A DNA stretch of 64,000 nt, taken from positions 4,340,001 to 4,404,000 of the forward strand of contig NC_090133.1 of NCBI RefSeq assembly GCF_040581485.1, in the 5' to 3' direction. Positions 41,625 to 51,688 of the stretch are shown here, one piece after another; the stretch's first letter is position 1, and each line of letters opens with the position of its first letter. The notes beneath the pieces are model-generated. The model did not search any database and was not told the origin of the DNA. It worked only from the letters and a program-made list of their open reading frames with translations. The DNA comes from Linepithema humile (Eukaryota > Arthropoda > Insecta > Hymenoptera > Formicidae). Position numbers and translations under genes: made by a program.

Positions 41625-41758
41625 TATAGTCACTTCCGTCCGCACTTTTAAGACCAAACGCTCCCTCCTGTTTCTTTTTACTTTGATCTTCACTCCCCTC
41701 GTCTATCAACCAAGTTTACGCTCCGTTCCTATATTCCTATGTCCTCGAGTGACACTGT

Positions 41759-41922
41759 CAGACTGCTTTCACATGAGGCGTAACTTGCGTAAGCGTAATT
41801 TATGTCAGTCAATCAAATCATTCAGCTATTATATGCAAAATTTTGCGTATAGTATCTGAACGATTTGATTGGCTAACACAAGATACGCTTACGCAAGTTA
41901 CGCTTCATGTGACGGCACCCTC
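41759..41922. mobile_element. Fold-back MITE of about 164 bp
   Basis: Inverted arms of about 60 bases share CGTAACTTGCGTAAGCGTA and flank a short AT-rich centre. The termini resemble each other imperfectly (CAGACTGCTTTCAC against the reverse complement GAGGGTGCCGTCAC). No target duplication was convincing and no coding content was seen. Confidence 0.8.
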
Positions 41923-41989
41923 AGAAGGAGCTAACACCATAGATATATATAACTAGACCCAGCATGCATGCTTTGGCAGAACAAACAAA

Positions 41990-42310
41990 GGCCGGTATTC
42001 ATAGTCCGTTCTTATATTCAAGATCGTCTTAAGCACGAACTTATATTCGCTCTCTTCGTCAGACACAATCTATGTTTGACGAAGAGAGCGAATATAAGTC
42101 CGTGCTTAAGACGATTTTGAATATAAGAAGGGACTATGGCCGGTATTCATAGTCCGTTCTTATATTTAAGATTGTCTTAAGCACGGACTTATATTCGCTC
42201 TCTTCGTCACACATAGATTGTGTCTGACAAAGAGAGCGAATATAAGTTCGTGCTTAAGACGATCTTGAATATAAGAACGGACTATGAATACCGCCCTATG
42301 AATACCGCCC
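41990..42310. mobile_element. Palindromic MITE interrupted by a second copy of itself
   Basis: The outer element comprises 41990-42137 and 42297-42310, with termini GGCCGGTATTCATAG and TATGAATACCGCCC. Its right arm is split by a complete related element. Rejoining the two parts across the insertion restores the usual end apart from a duplicated TAT. Confidence 0.8.
42138..42296. mobile_element. Palindromic MITE nested in its own relative
   Basis: This is a complete 159-bp palindrome starting GGCCGGTATTCATAG and ending GAATACCGCCC. It is inserted in the right arm of the outer copy. The bases TAT occur on both sides and suggest a 3-bp target duplication, in keeping with PIF/Harbinger-type elements, although TAT is not their usual target. 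The same family occurs at 44406-44564. Confidence 0.85.
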
Positions 42311-43399
42311 ATAGAGGCAAAACATAGGGGAAGATTTCTTTCTTTGTCTGTGCAGGTAGGATGCGCAGTCGCTATTGACAGCGAGCGTGACAGCCATGTG
42401 ACGGCCGTTAGGCTTCTTCCAATATCCACACGCACTGCACGTCTTCATTTTTTAACATATTTATATATATAGTATAATCAGAGAGAAACCTGAAAGAGGC
42501 CACGCTGCCGTTTTCCGTATGACGCTTTCTCTAGGCCGTACGCTAGTGACGCACGTCCATTTTCAGCCGGCTTAGGAACTAAATAGCCACGTCTATTTTC
42601 CGCATCGGTCAAAAAGTCACGTCCATTTTCTGAGATGGTTCATGTCCATGTTAATCCACAAACAAAGCTATTTACGTCACGCGTCCTTGCCGTGCGTTAG
42701 ACTGTTTGATTAACAGCAGCGTACAACAAAGAATCAAGCGTTTTTTAATCGAGTAAGGCGAATCGCTTGAATATTAAAGATCCCATATTCGAGACCTACT
42801 TTTTGCAACTTTTTTTTCCTTTTTTTGCATTTTTTTTCAACTGTATATAATCAAATTAATAAATTAAAATAAAGTTTAATAATAAAATAATGTTAAAATA
42901 ATGTTAATATGAAAATAATATTTAATAAGCTTTTATTGCAGAATTGTAAAATTATTTTTAATTTTTTTATTAACAATAACAAATCAGTTTTTATTAAATA
43001 ATTATAAAAAATTTTGTATATTAAAAAATGCTTTTTATAATGTTTTTGTAATATTTAGTACATGCCATGTACAATAAAATATACATATTTTTATATAACT
43101 AACATATAATCTGAATTAAAAAATGTTTTCTCTTTCTCGATCCTTCAAAAAAAAAAAGTATTAATCGTAAAGAGTGATTCAAATAATAATTTCAATGTAG
43201 AAAGAAATTCAGTCTTTTATGCAAATGTAATACAAGTAACGATAGCATCGATCTCATTCTTAATAATGTGCAGTTGCTTAACGAAAAATGGTTGGACTAT
43301 CACAACGCAGATCAGGTTTCGAGACTGAGTGGTGCCCGATTTTTTTTCAAGTTTATGGTACATCTTATATAGATCACATTTAGATTTGATAATTTAACA
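42311..43399. other. Non-coding DNA with a degenerate threefold motif
   Basis: No gene is seen. Three copies of ACGTCCATTTTC-like words lie at 42551-42564, 42587-42600 and 42617-42630. Very AT-rich DNA follows from about 42780 to 43230. Confidence 0.6.
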
Positions 43400-44383
43400 C
43401 AGGCCTCGGAATTATTTCATCTTTTCAGCCGAATCTCGTGGTATACACCTCCTTTCCTCTCTTCACCGCGCGCGCGGCAGCCGCTAGGGCCAGCGCCGCC
43501 GAGCGTTAAGAGCGGCGCTATCCGATTAATGTTAAAAAAATTTATTAAAAATATTTTTTTCCTCAATAGCAATAGTACCTCATGGGTGACGTGGAAATCT
43601 ATTGAAATATTTTTACATAATAAATTTAAAAATAAAAAAAATATTTTTAATAAATTTTTTTAACTTTTAATGATCAAGGACACGGTGTAAGAATATAAGG
43701 TGATTTCACGGCAACAAATTTTTGTGATTTTCCTGTCATTGTTCCACATTGAACCGCTAGGTGGCTACGTGTTGAGGGACTTTAAATATATATATATATA
43801 TATAAATTTTATTAAAATTTTATTGTCCTGCGGAACTTAATTATAAATATTCATTTTCTTAAAGAAACTTAATTTTCTATAAAGACTGGAATACATTATT
43901 AATTATTTTTTCTGCAAATTTAACTAAGAATAATTTGTTATAAAAAAATAAAAAAATATTTTGTCAGTAATATATATTTTTATACACAATGTTAAAAGTT
44001 TTATTTAAAAAAATTTGTATTATTTAGGACTATAATTATATATAGATGTGCTTTAGAGATTCATCATCTATCCTTTTCTATCCACATCTATCCATATCTT
44101 CTATTCTTTTTTACTTGGGATTTTGCACCAACGTGACATCTTGTATGACATGCCTTAACTATGACATCTTGATCACAGATTTTTTGATAGAATACAATGG
44201 TCGTGAAATCACCTTATATTCTTACACCGTGATCAAGGAAGAAGAACCCAACATTTATCGGATAGCGCTGCTCCTAACGCTCGGCGGCGCTGGCCCTAGC
44301 GGCTGCCGCGCGCGCGGTGAAGAGAGAAAAGGAGGCATATACCACGAGAATCGGCTGAAAAGATGAAATAATTCCGAGGCCTG
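43400..44383. mobile_element. 984-bp hAT-like fold-back element
   Basis: The ends are CAGGCCTCGGAATTATTTCA and its reverse complement. An exact 8-bp duplication ATTTAACA flanks the element at 43392-43399 and 44384-44391. Outer arms of about 125 bases (43400-43525, 44260-44383) and an inner matching pair (about 43672-43720, 44198-44240) are both present. An 8-bp target duplication and CAG...CTG ends fit the hAT superfamily. No transposase reading frame is visible, so it is non-autonomous. The terminal sequence is clearly related to the element at 51689-52123. Confidence 0.88.
43531..43664. mobile_element. 134-bp AT-rich palindrome nested in the hAT-like fold-back
   Basis: The ends GTTAAAAAAATTTATTAAAA and its reverse complement bound a segment in the left arm of the surrounding element that has no counterpart in the right arm. 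It is therefore a later insertion. The target duplication is unclear. Confidence 0.7.
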
Positions 44384-44405
44384 ATTTAACAAGAAATAAG
44401 TCAAA

Positions 44406-44564
44406 GGGCGGTATTCATAGTCCGTTCTTATATTCAAGATCGTCTTAAGAACGAACTTATATTCGCTCTCTTCGTCAGACACAATCTATGTGTGACGAAG
44501 AGAGCGAATATAAGTCCGTGCTTAAGACGATTTTAAATATAAGAACGGACTATGAATACCGCCC
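44406..44564. mobile_element. 159-bp palindromic MITE (GGGCGGTATTC family)
   Basis: The element is a near-perfect palindrome with ends GGGCGGTATTCATAGTCCG and its reverse complement. AAA on both sides may be a 3-bp target duplication. It is the third copy of the family seen at 41990-42310, lying only 22 bases beyond the hAT-like element. Confidence 0.88.
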
Positions 44565-44857
44565 AAAGAGATTTATGTAGGTTTTTTTACTTTTTTTTTT
44601 ACTATTTTTTTATTCATAATACATAATGATACATATATCTATTAAGATGATTATATTTAACAGAAATATGAATATATTTAAAGAAGAACACGTGAAATTT
44701 ATAAATAACTGAAAAAAAGATGTATAAATAATTATTTAGTAATAATAATTAATAGTGGTCTTCCACGCTACACATGAGGTGCCACTAATAGCGCGTTAGA
44801 TTTTTTTTAAAATGGATCTTCGCCTGTAGCCCTATTATACCACTTTTTATTACATTA

Positions 44858-45130
44858 CCCAGCAAACACTGAATTTAACTGCAACATAACATGAAAGGAA
44901 CATGTAATGTAACAGATGTTACACGGTATTTATATTACATTAATATAAATTTCTTTTTTAGACGCAATATAATAGCTATTTCATAGCTGTTACATTGCTT
45001 GTTAGCTTTTCGTTATTTAAAAATAGAAGTAATATAACATAAATATAACATATTATACAACAAATGTTATATTGATTTTATATTAATGTTATGAAACCTG
45101 TCATATAACAATTATTTTAATATTGGTAAA
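44858..45130. mobile_element. Probable MITE end with ACCCAGCAAACA terminus
   Basis: The segment starts ACCCAGCAAACA and continues with ATGTTACAT-like words typical of an AT-rich non-autonomous element. Its other end is not clear. The reverse complement of the 12-base terminus occurs at 47829-47840 beyond the XPD fragment, so the two termini bracket about 3 kb. Confidence 0.5.
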
Positions 45131-45261
45131 GAAATTTGTATTATAATGTTTCTGCAATAATTTAATTTATTATTTTCAATTACGCGGGATTTATTAGTCA
45201 TTAGCAGAAACCGGATACGGACTCTAATGTAAATATTTATGTTAACGGTACTAACGGTATA

Positions 45262-45375
45262 CAGCGCGCGCATTGTCTTCTATGCGCGCGATTGGCTCGT
45301 ACATTTTATTGCGCCGCGTGCATTGCTTGTACGCGCGCAATTGGACCGTGAGAGCTACACGACACTTGCGCACGC
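45262..45375. promoter_or_regulatory. CpG-rich promoter-like block with inverted CCAAT boxes
   Basis: GCGCGC clusters lie next to two ATTGG words (CCAAT on the minus strand), as GCGCGATTGG near 45289 and GCGCAATTGG near 45336. A GCGCACGCG word lies near 45370. Together they resemble a housekeeping-type promoter upstream of the XPD fragment. Function is inference. It may be a relic promoter or simply a CpG-rich block. Confidence 0.3.
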
Positions 45376-45608
45376 GTGCTTTGGTGATTGATATGAAGAA
45401 GCATTACAATCATGAGAAGGAATCAATCTCGGCGTTAGCAGGATCATCGGCCATTTTTACACCGTTCAAGAGGACGACTATTGGCATCGAGTCCAATGTA
45501 TAGAATCCGAGGCCGGACTCGTCACTTCTTTTTATTGGAACTCGGTAATTTGTAATATGAGTACAAAAAATGTGTAATATGAGTACAAAATGTGTTTATA
45601 AATTATAG

Positions 45609-47408
45609 ATAACGTTTGCATCGACTCCATGAGCGTAAAAATAAACAGGAGATTAATGGAGAAAAGTTCGGCCAACATACAACTCTTAGAAAAAACTGTA
45701 GCCGAGTAAGTGTTTCAGTACTCTTGTGTGTTAAAATTGAAATATAGAATATTGTCAGTGTTTTTGATTTAGCATGAAGGAAGTTGATGTGAATAAGCTG
45801 AAGGATGAATACGACAGATTGGTCGAGGGATTGAAAGATGCTCAAATGCAGAGGGAAACCGACGTTATCTTGGCCAATCCAATTTTACCAAATGAAATAT
45901 TTGAAGGTAAATAAGTCTCTCTTGATTGACAATCTGCATGTGTAAAATTCTGCAATCTAATATTAAATTCTCTTTGCAGAAGTCGTTTGTTAGGTAATAT
46001 AAGAAACGCCGAACATTTTGTCAGTTTCCTGAAACGATTCGTCGAGTACTTGAAAACTTGCTTGCGCGTTTAACACATCGTGCAAGAATCACCTGCAGCG
46101 TTTCTGAGAGACATTCAAACGAAGGTCGCTATTGAACGAAAACCATTGCGGTTTTGCGCTCAAAGATTAGCATCTCTCCTACGCACCATGGAAATAACAG
46201 ATTTAACGGATTTCTCTTCGGTGGTTCTGGTGACGCATCTCGCGACATTGGTCTCCACGTATACACACGGTTTTACAATTATAGTCGAGCCGTTCGACGA
46301 CAAAACGCCAACAGTCTTGAATCCAATCTTGCATTTTAGCTGTTTAGATTCTTCTATCGCTATCAAGCCTATATTCGACAGATTCCAATCGGTGATAATC
46401 ACTTCCGGCACTCTGTCGCCATTGGATATGTATCCCAAAATTCTAAACTTCCATCCAGTTATAATGTCGTTCTTCACAATGACATTGGCCAGACCGTGCC
46501 TTCTTCCTATGGTGAGTTAAAAGAGAGACGCGTAATAGTTTAGATACTTTACCAATACTCTTTTTTTTTTTGCGTTTCCATCAGATCGTTGCGAAAGGTA
46601 ACGATCAAGTGGCCATTTTATCGAAGTATGAGACGCGAGAGGATGTGGCTGTCATAAGAAATTACGATCAGTTATTGGTGGAATTTGCTGCGACGGTGCC
46701 CGACGGTTTAGTCTGTTTCTTCACATCGTATTTGTACATGGAATCTGTAGTGGCTGCTTGGTACGTATATATTACACCGAACTTTTATAATGACAATTAT
46801 CTATCTTCGTTCAAAATCGCAGGTATGATCAAGGGGTTGTGGATCAGCTTCAAAGGCACAAGCTGCTGTTTATCGAAACTCAAGATTCGGCAGAGACCAG
46901 TTTGGCTCTGATCAATTATATAAAGGCCTGCGAGAACGGCAGAGGTGCCGTTCTGCTCTCGGTAGCTCGTGGAAAGGTGTCCGAGGGCGTTGACTTCGAT
47001 CATCACTTGGGCAGAGCTGTACTCATGTTCGGCATACCTTATGTGTACACGCAATCGCGGATCTTGAAGGCACGTTTAGAATATCTGAGAGATCAGTTTC
47101 AGGTGAGCGTGATGTAAATAATTCAAACTAATGTTATTTATGTTTGCATATACTTGAATAAATTATTGTTCCGATATTCTCGAAGATTCGGGAGAACGAT
47201 TTCTTAACTTTCGATGCCATGAGACACGCCGCTCAGTGCGTAGGACGCGCGATCAGAGGCAAGACGGATTACGGTATCATGGTGTTCGCAGATAAGGTAA
47301 CTCTTTTGAAAATAATCCATCCGTGTTTCTAGAAATGTGTGTTTTTTTAACAAACGATGTTCATCACTGCAGAGATTCTCGAGAACGGACAAACGGAGCA
47401 AATATTAA
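45609..47408 (+). pseudogene. XPD/ERCC2 (TFIIH DNA helicase) partial pseudogene with introns
   Basis: XPD is the 5'-3' DNA helicase of TFIIH, used in transcription initiation and nucleotide excision repair. Seven exon-like pieces with GT...AG junctions align to its C-terminal two thirds: 45609-45705, 45773-45906, 45980-46511, 46585-46760, 46823-47102, 47186-47296 and 47373-47408. Readable motifs include VCIDSMSVKINRR, ITSGTLSP (helicase motif III region), VSEGVDFDHHLGRAV (motif V) and QCVGRAIRG (motif VI). The N-terminal third with the Walker A and DEAH motifs is missing. Exon 3 has TAG at 45991-45993 with a frameshift, and TAA at 46071-46073 where Gln is expected. The last piece stops at RSKY, before about 70 usual C-terminal residues. 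Retained introns argue for a DNA-level duplication rather than a retrocopy. The family call is secure and the non-functional state nearly so. Confidence 0.92.
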
Positions 47409-47479
47409 AATAAAAAGATTATTTATATGTGACAAATAACTTTCAAATATAACATTATATTATATATATATATATAAAA

Positions 47480-47840
47480 TATTTTATTTAGTTTTGCTTA
47501 GAATTAATTCACGGATCTGTTATTTCTGAGATTTGCATTTTTTACAGGCTAATAACCTAATTTAATTCCTAACCTAATAAGAATGTAATTATTCAATAAC
47601 AAATCTAATAACAGTTTTATAACAACTATATTGCATGTTATTTGCATGATATATCTATTTTATATAACAGTTACGTGGCATTTTAGTACCGCGTTATATT
47701 TATGTGATAGAACTGCAACAAGCCTGTGAGTGGGAAATTACAACTAACAATTGTATTACATGTAACGTACATGTTACATTACATGTTACATTCTGTTTTA
47801 TTGTTGCAATATAGTTGTTATATATCTATGTTTGCTGGGT
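47480..47840. mobile_element. Probable MITE end with TGTTTGCTGGGT terminus
   Basis: The segment is AT-rich with repeated ACATGTAAC and TTACATTACATG words and ends TGTTTGCTGGGT. That is the exact reverse complement of the terminus at 44858-44869. It lies between the XPD and Tubby fragments. A (TA)n run lies near 47459-47477. Confidence 0.5.
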
Positions 47841-47879
47841 TCATTTTGACAATCAGCCTTCTATATACTTGTGTTATAG

Positions 47880-48956
47880 ATTTTCCTATTGGCCGGTCGA
47901 AAAAGGAAAAAAAGTACAACAAGCAACTATTTGATCTCGACCGATTCTACGGATCTTTCAAGAGGGGGAAAGTCTTTTGTTGGTAAACTCCAGTCGAATT
48001 TTCTGGGAACGCAATTCTCGGTCTACGACAATGGATGCTCGTTGATGAAGGATGATAAACGCGACGAGCGCTATAATAATCCGCGACAAGAATTGGCCAC
48101 AGTGGTGTACGACACAAATGTTTTAGGTTTTAAGGGACCGTTTAAAACAACAGTCATTATACCAGGTATGACTCCTGATCAGAAACGAGTGGAGATATGC
48201 CGCGAGATGAATGTACCTTGCTTCGTACGTATACTTTAAATGTGAAAGTAATACACAAAAATGAAATTAGTAGATAAAATATATTTTAGAACTATGTTGA
48301 AGTACCTACGAAAATTTTCTGCAAAACAAAATATATGCTTTCTACTTATTGATTTAAAATTATATAATCACACAAATCACCAATAAAAATTGTTTAACTA
48401 CGGAATACTATAATTAAAACGGAATACTATTATTAAAATTAAATTAAATTATGTTAAAATTATACGAGTAGCAATCCAGTAGCAAAATGATGAGATATTT
48501 ACAATAAATATACATAATTTTTTATATAATTTTTCAGAACGCTGGAAATCGAAACATATGGACAGCTTAATAAAGTTACATAATAAGACTATAGTATGGA
48601 TACACAGTCCTATGTGCTTAACTTCCATGGACGAGTAACTCAGGCATCTGTAAAAAATTTCTAAGTCGTCCATGACACCGATGGTAAGGCGAGATTTAAT
48701 TTCTTATATAAAAATATATTTATATGATATAATTTCTAAGAAATTGTGTGAATTTGAAATTGTATATAAATTAATAGTGTGGCTAAAATATATATTAATG
48801 AGATTTAAATTAATTTCAGTGGATTATGTTGTAATGCAGTTCGGACATGTCGCGAAGGATGTGTTTACGATGGATTACAGATTTTCCCTTTGTTGTATAG
48901 TCCAGGCGTTCGCCATTGCTGTAAGTAGTTTCGATAGTAAATTAGCATGCGAATAA
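47880..48956 (+). pseudogene. Tubby-domain (king-tubby/TULP-like) C-terminal pseudogene
   Basis: Three exon-like pieces match the C-terminal Tubby domain, which binds phosphoinositides and acts in ciliary and GPCR-linked trafficking. Piece 1 (47880 to about 48230) reads SNYLISTDSTDLSRGG, GTQFSVYDNG and VVYDTNVLGFKGP. Piece 2 (48538-48683) reads HMDSLIKLHNKTIVW, then shifts frame into TQSYVLNFHGRVTQASV and meets TAA at 48662-48664 where Gln is usual. Piece 3 (48820-48956) reads VVMQFGHVAKDVFTMDYR and ends SFDSKLACE followed by a stop, the normal C-terminus. Piece 1 degrades after the IIPGM segment. Introns are kept. The copy lies on the same strand about 470 bases beyond the XPD fragment, with no intact N-terminal region. 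Confidence 0.92.
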
Positions 48957-50433
48957 CAACGTGGCCGAACGTCACCGATCGAACACTATCTAAAGTTAAG
49001 TATATACTTGCCTACAAATTATGTCATTCTAAATCGTTAGCTCTTTAACAATCAATAAGATCTGGTACCAGTCTCGACATGGTACTCGGCGTATCGAATT
49101 GTTTTATAATAATTCGATCACGATAAAACGTAACGAGAATTACTATAAATGTGTGTTCACTTTTCGTATTTCATAATAAATCTATTTTTATATTAAAGAT
49201 ATGCGAGATGACGACTTTTCAGCATATAAAAATGTTGAATTTGCATAAGAATCTTGATAATGCTGGCATTATACTCAAAATATCGCGCGTTATATTTTGG
49301 CCAATTTCATTATTTGAAGTTAATTATCGACATGAAGCAATCGTATTGCTCGTTCGTCATATCGTAAAAATGATATAAATTCCTTGGCCAGTAATTCGGA
49401 ATATACGCAGTATACATTTGAACACATTTGAAGTATTTTCATAAATATAATTCATAAACACAGGGTGTTTATAAATGATGAATCATAAGTATATGATTTT
49501 ACAGTGCCTTTGTACATGATATTTATTGTGCATAAAAAAATTATATTTGTCAGTTTTTTTGTCGACAAATAGCAAAAATAGAACACAAGTTTTGTGGAAA
49601 AAATAATTTTGTTAAAAATTAATAAGAAAAATATTTAAACATTTTATTTAATAATCCATGCATTTTTACATACTCTCTTTCATAATTTTAATTTTTTATT
49701 TATATAATATTTAATAATAATCTTCTAATTATCTAATCCGAATAAGATCATGTATATAATTACATATCTTTTCGTTTTATTGCCATGTGGAGATTCACAA
49801 TTTTCATTATTACTATAAAATTTTGAAAATGTCATAAATATACGAAGCACAAAGCACACTATTACTCATAAATATATTGAGCACATCTTCACACTTGAAT
49901 TTTTTCTGATAACAAATCTATTCAGTATTATAAAAGTATTGACTTTTTTATTAATACTAAAGATACCGAAAATTATATCGAATATTCATATATTAATTAT
50001 TTATTATTTTGCATTATGCACAAGTAACAATCGATGATTACTTTTAAACCAAATTACAACGTAACTTGAAAAGCAATTTAAGATGCACCTACGGTTAGTT
50101 ACATGTTCGCGTTATTTCTATGTGTTGTGTATACTGTGTTTAGGCGGAAGTTTATAAGAAAACGACCAAAGTATTTTTACCGAATTTTTCACACGATCTT
50201 TTGTAAGCACACGACAGTTATTTAAGTGTATTGTCGGACGATTAAACAATATTCGAGAACAGAGCCGTTGTTCAATCGTCCGATTATCACGGTAGCTTTT
50301 AACCCAGTAATATTTGGCGGTTAATAGAATTTATATTTACTGCAATAATATCTTAAATAAGTACCTGTATTATATAGCGGATATTAATTGTCCTAAGTTA
50401 TATACCGTAATCATTCTATTTGTTATACATTAT
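48957..50433. other. AT-rich non-coding DNA
   Basis: No gene is recognised. The region separates the Tubby fragment from the minus-strand transposon relics. A short near-palindromic pair, GTCGGACGATTAAAC and GTTCAATCGTCCGAT, lies at about 50234-50286. I could not identify a long terminal repeat of the neighbouring Ty3/gypsy relic. Confidence 0.55.
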
Positions 50434-51688
50434 TCATATTAAGAACTTTTTTATATTCTCGTAATTATTGTAAGTGTACTTATAATTTTCGCACTTTATT
50501 AATTCCACAGTTGATTTGCGTGGATATAGTCGCAAATATTTCGTGAACGCATCGATTACGCATAACACATATTTACATTCTTTGTTTGTCTTTTCGAACG
50601 GGCCTAGATGATCGATATGTAACGTATCGAACGGCACATTTCCTTTTGGCACGCTATGTAATAATCCCTCTGATCTTCTGCTTCTCGGTGCAAATTCTAT
50701 ACATTTTAAATAATTCGCGATATATTCTTTAACTTTCGATCTTATATTAGGAAACCAATATACTCGTTGGATGCTTTCGATTACTCGATCTAATCCGATG
50801 TGTCCGAGTTCATCGTGACACGTACGAATTACGTTATTTTCCATACTTTCCGGAACGTAAAATAATAACTTTTTATCTTTTGTTTTACGATAAACTAGCC
50901 CGTCTTGCATTTCAAAGAATTTATCCTCTGATGTTTCAAGGTTTTCTCGTATTTTTCTAATGTTTTTGTCGCGATCCTGACAAATCGATAAGGTATGCTC
51001 GAAAGAATTTGCTTCTAATATGTGAATTTCATAACATCGACTTAACGCGTCTACATGACTCATTCGATTTTCCGGACGATGTTGAATTTCATAATTGTAT
51101 TTCTGCAAAAACATTGCCTATCTCGATATTCGCGGATTAACCGTTTTCTTACTAAGCGTTAGCCTAAAACTATCACAATCTGTAATTATCCGAAATTTAA
51201 TCCCCGATAAATACGTATGAAATCGTCTGATAGCATATACGACAGCCAAACATTCGAGTTCGAAACTATGATACTTTGCTTTCGTTAGTGTTATGCGTTG
51301 ACTGAATTAAGAAACTGGATGATATTTCTCATCGAGTTGTCTTTGCAATAGTATTGCATCAAATCCATTTGCACTAGTGTCGCAATGGAGTTCTGTCTCT
51401 AATTCGGGTGAGAAAATTGCTAACACTGGTCGTGACAACAAATAGTTTTTCAATGTTTCGAATGCATAATTTTCTTCTGGACCAAATCGAAAATCAGCTG
51501 TTTTTTTAATCTGTCGTATAATGGTTTCGCAATGACAGAAAAGCTCGGTATAAACCTACAAAAGTAACTCGCTAAACAAACAAATCGATGAAGGCTTTTC
51601 GTTGTCTGTGGTAACGGATAATCTAATACGGATGCAATATTCTTCTCACTCGGTCGTATTCCATCCTTATCAATCCGATAATCTAAGT

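Larger units (their letters stand above)
40064..41686. mobile_element. Composite inverted pair carrying opposed THAP exons
   Basis: Two segments occur in the order a (40064-40143), b (40147-40747), spacer, a' (40872-40951), b' (40952-41686). Here a' is the reverse complement of a, and b' is the reverse complement of b plus a 124-bp addition. A simple palindrome would run a-b-b'-a', so the order is rearranged. The outer end of a begins CAGTGATGCAAACTCGAG, resembling hAT-type termini. Each b segment carries the first two exons of a THAP-domain protein pointing away from the centre. The spacer 40748-40871 repeats parts of b. No full transposase was found. Confidence 0.75.

Noticed and set aside
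45273..45503. 76-codon frame upstream of the XPD fragment
   Set aside because: It does not match the XPD exon that should precede the visible ones and starts at a non-ATG codon. It is better explained by the CpG-rich block.
50230..50290. Possible LTR remnant of the gypsy element near its integrase end
   Set aside because: There is only a short near-palindromic pair, no second copy beyond 53.7 kb, and no clear TG...CA ends.
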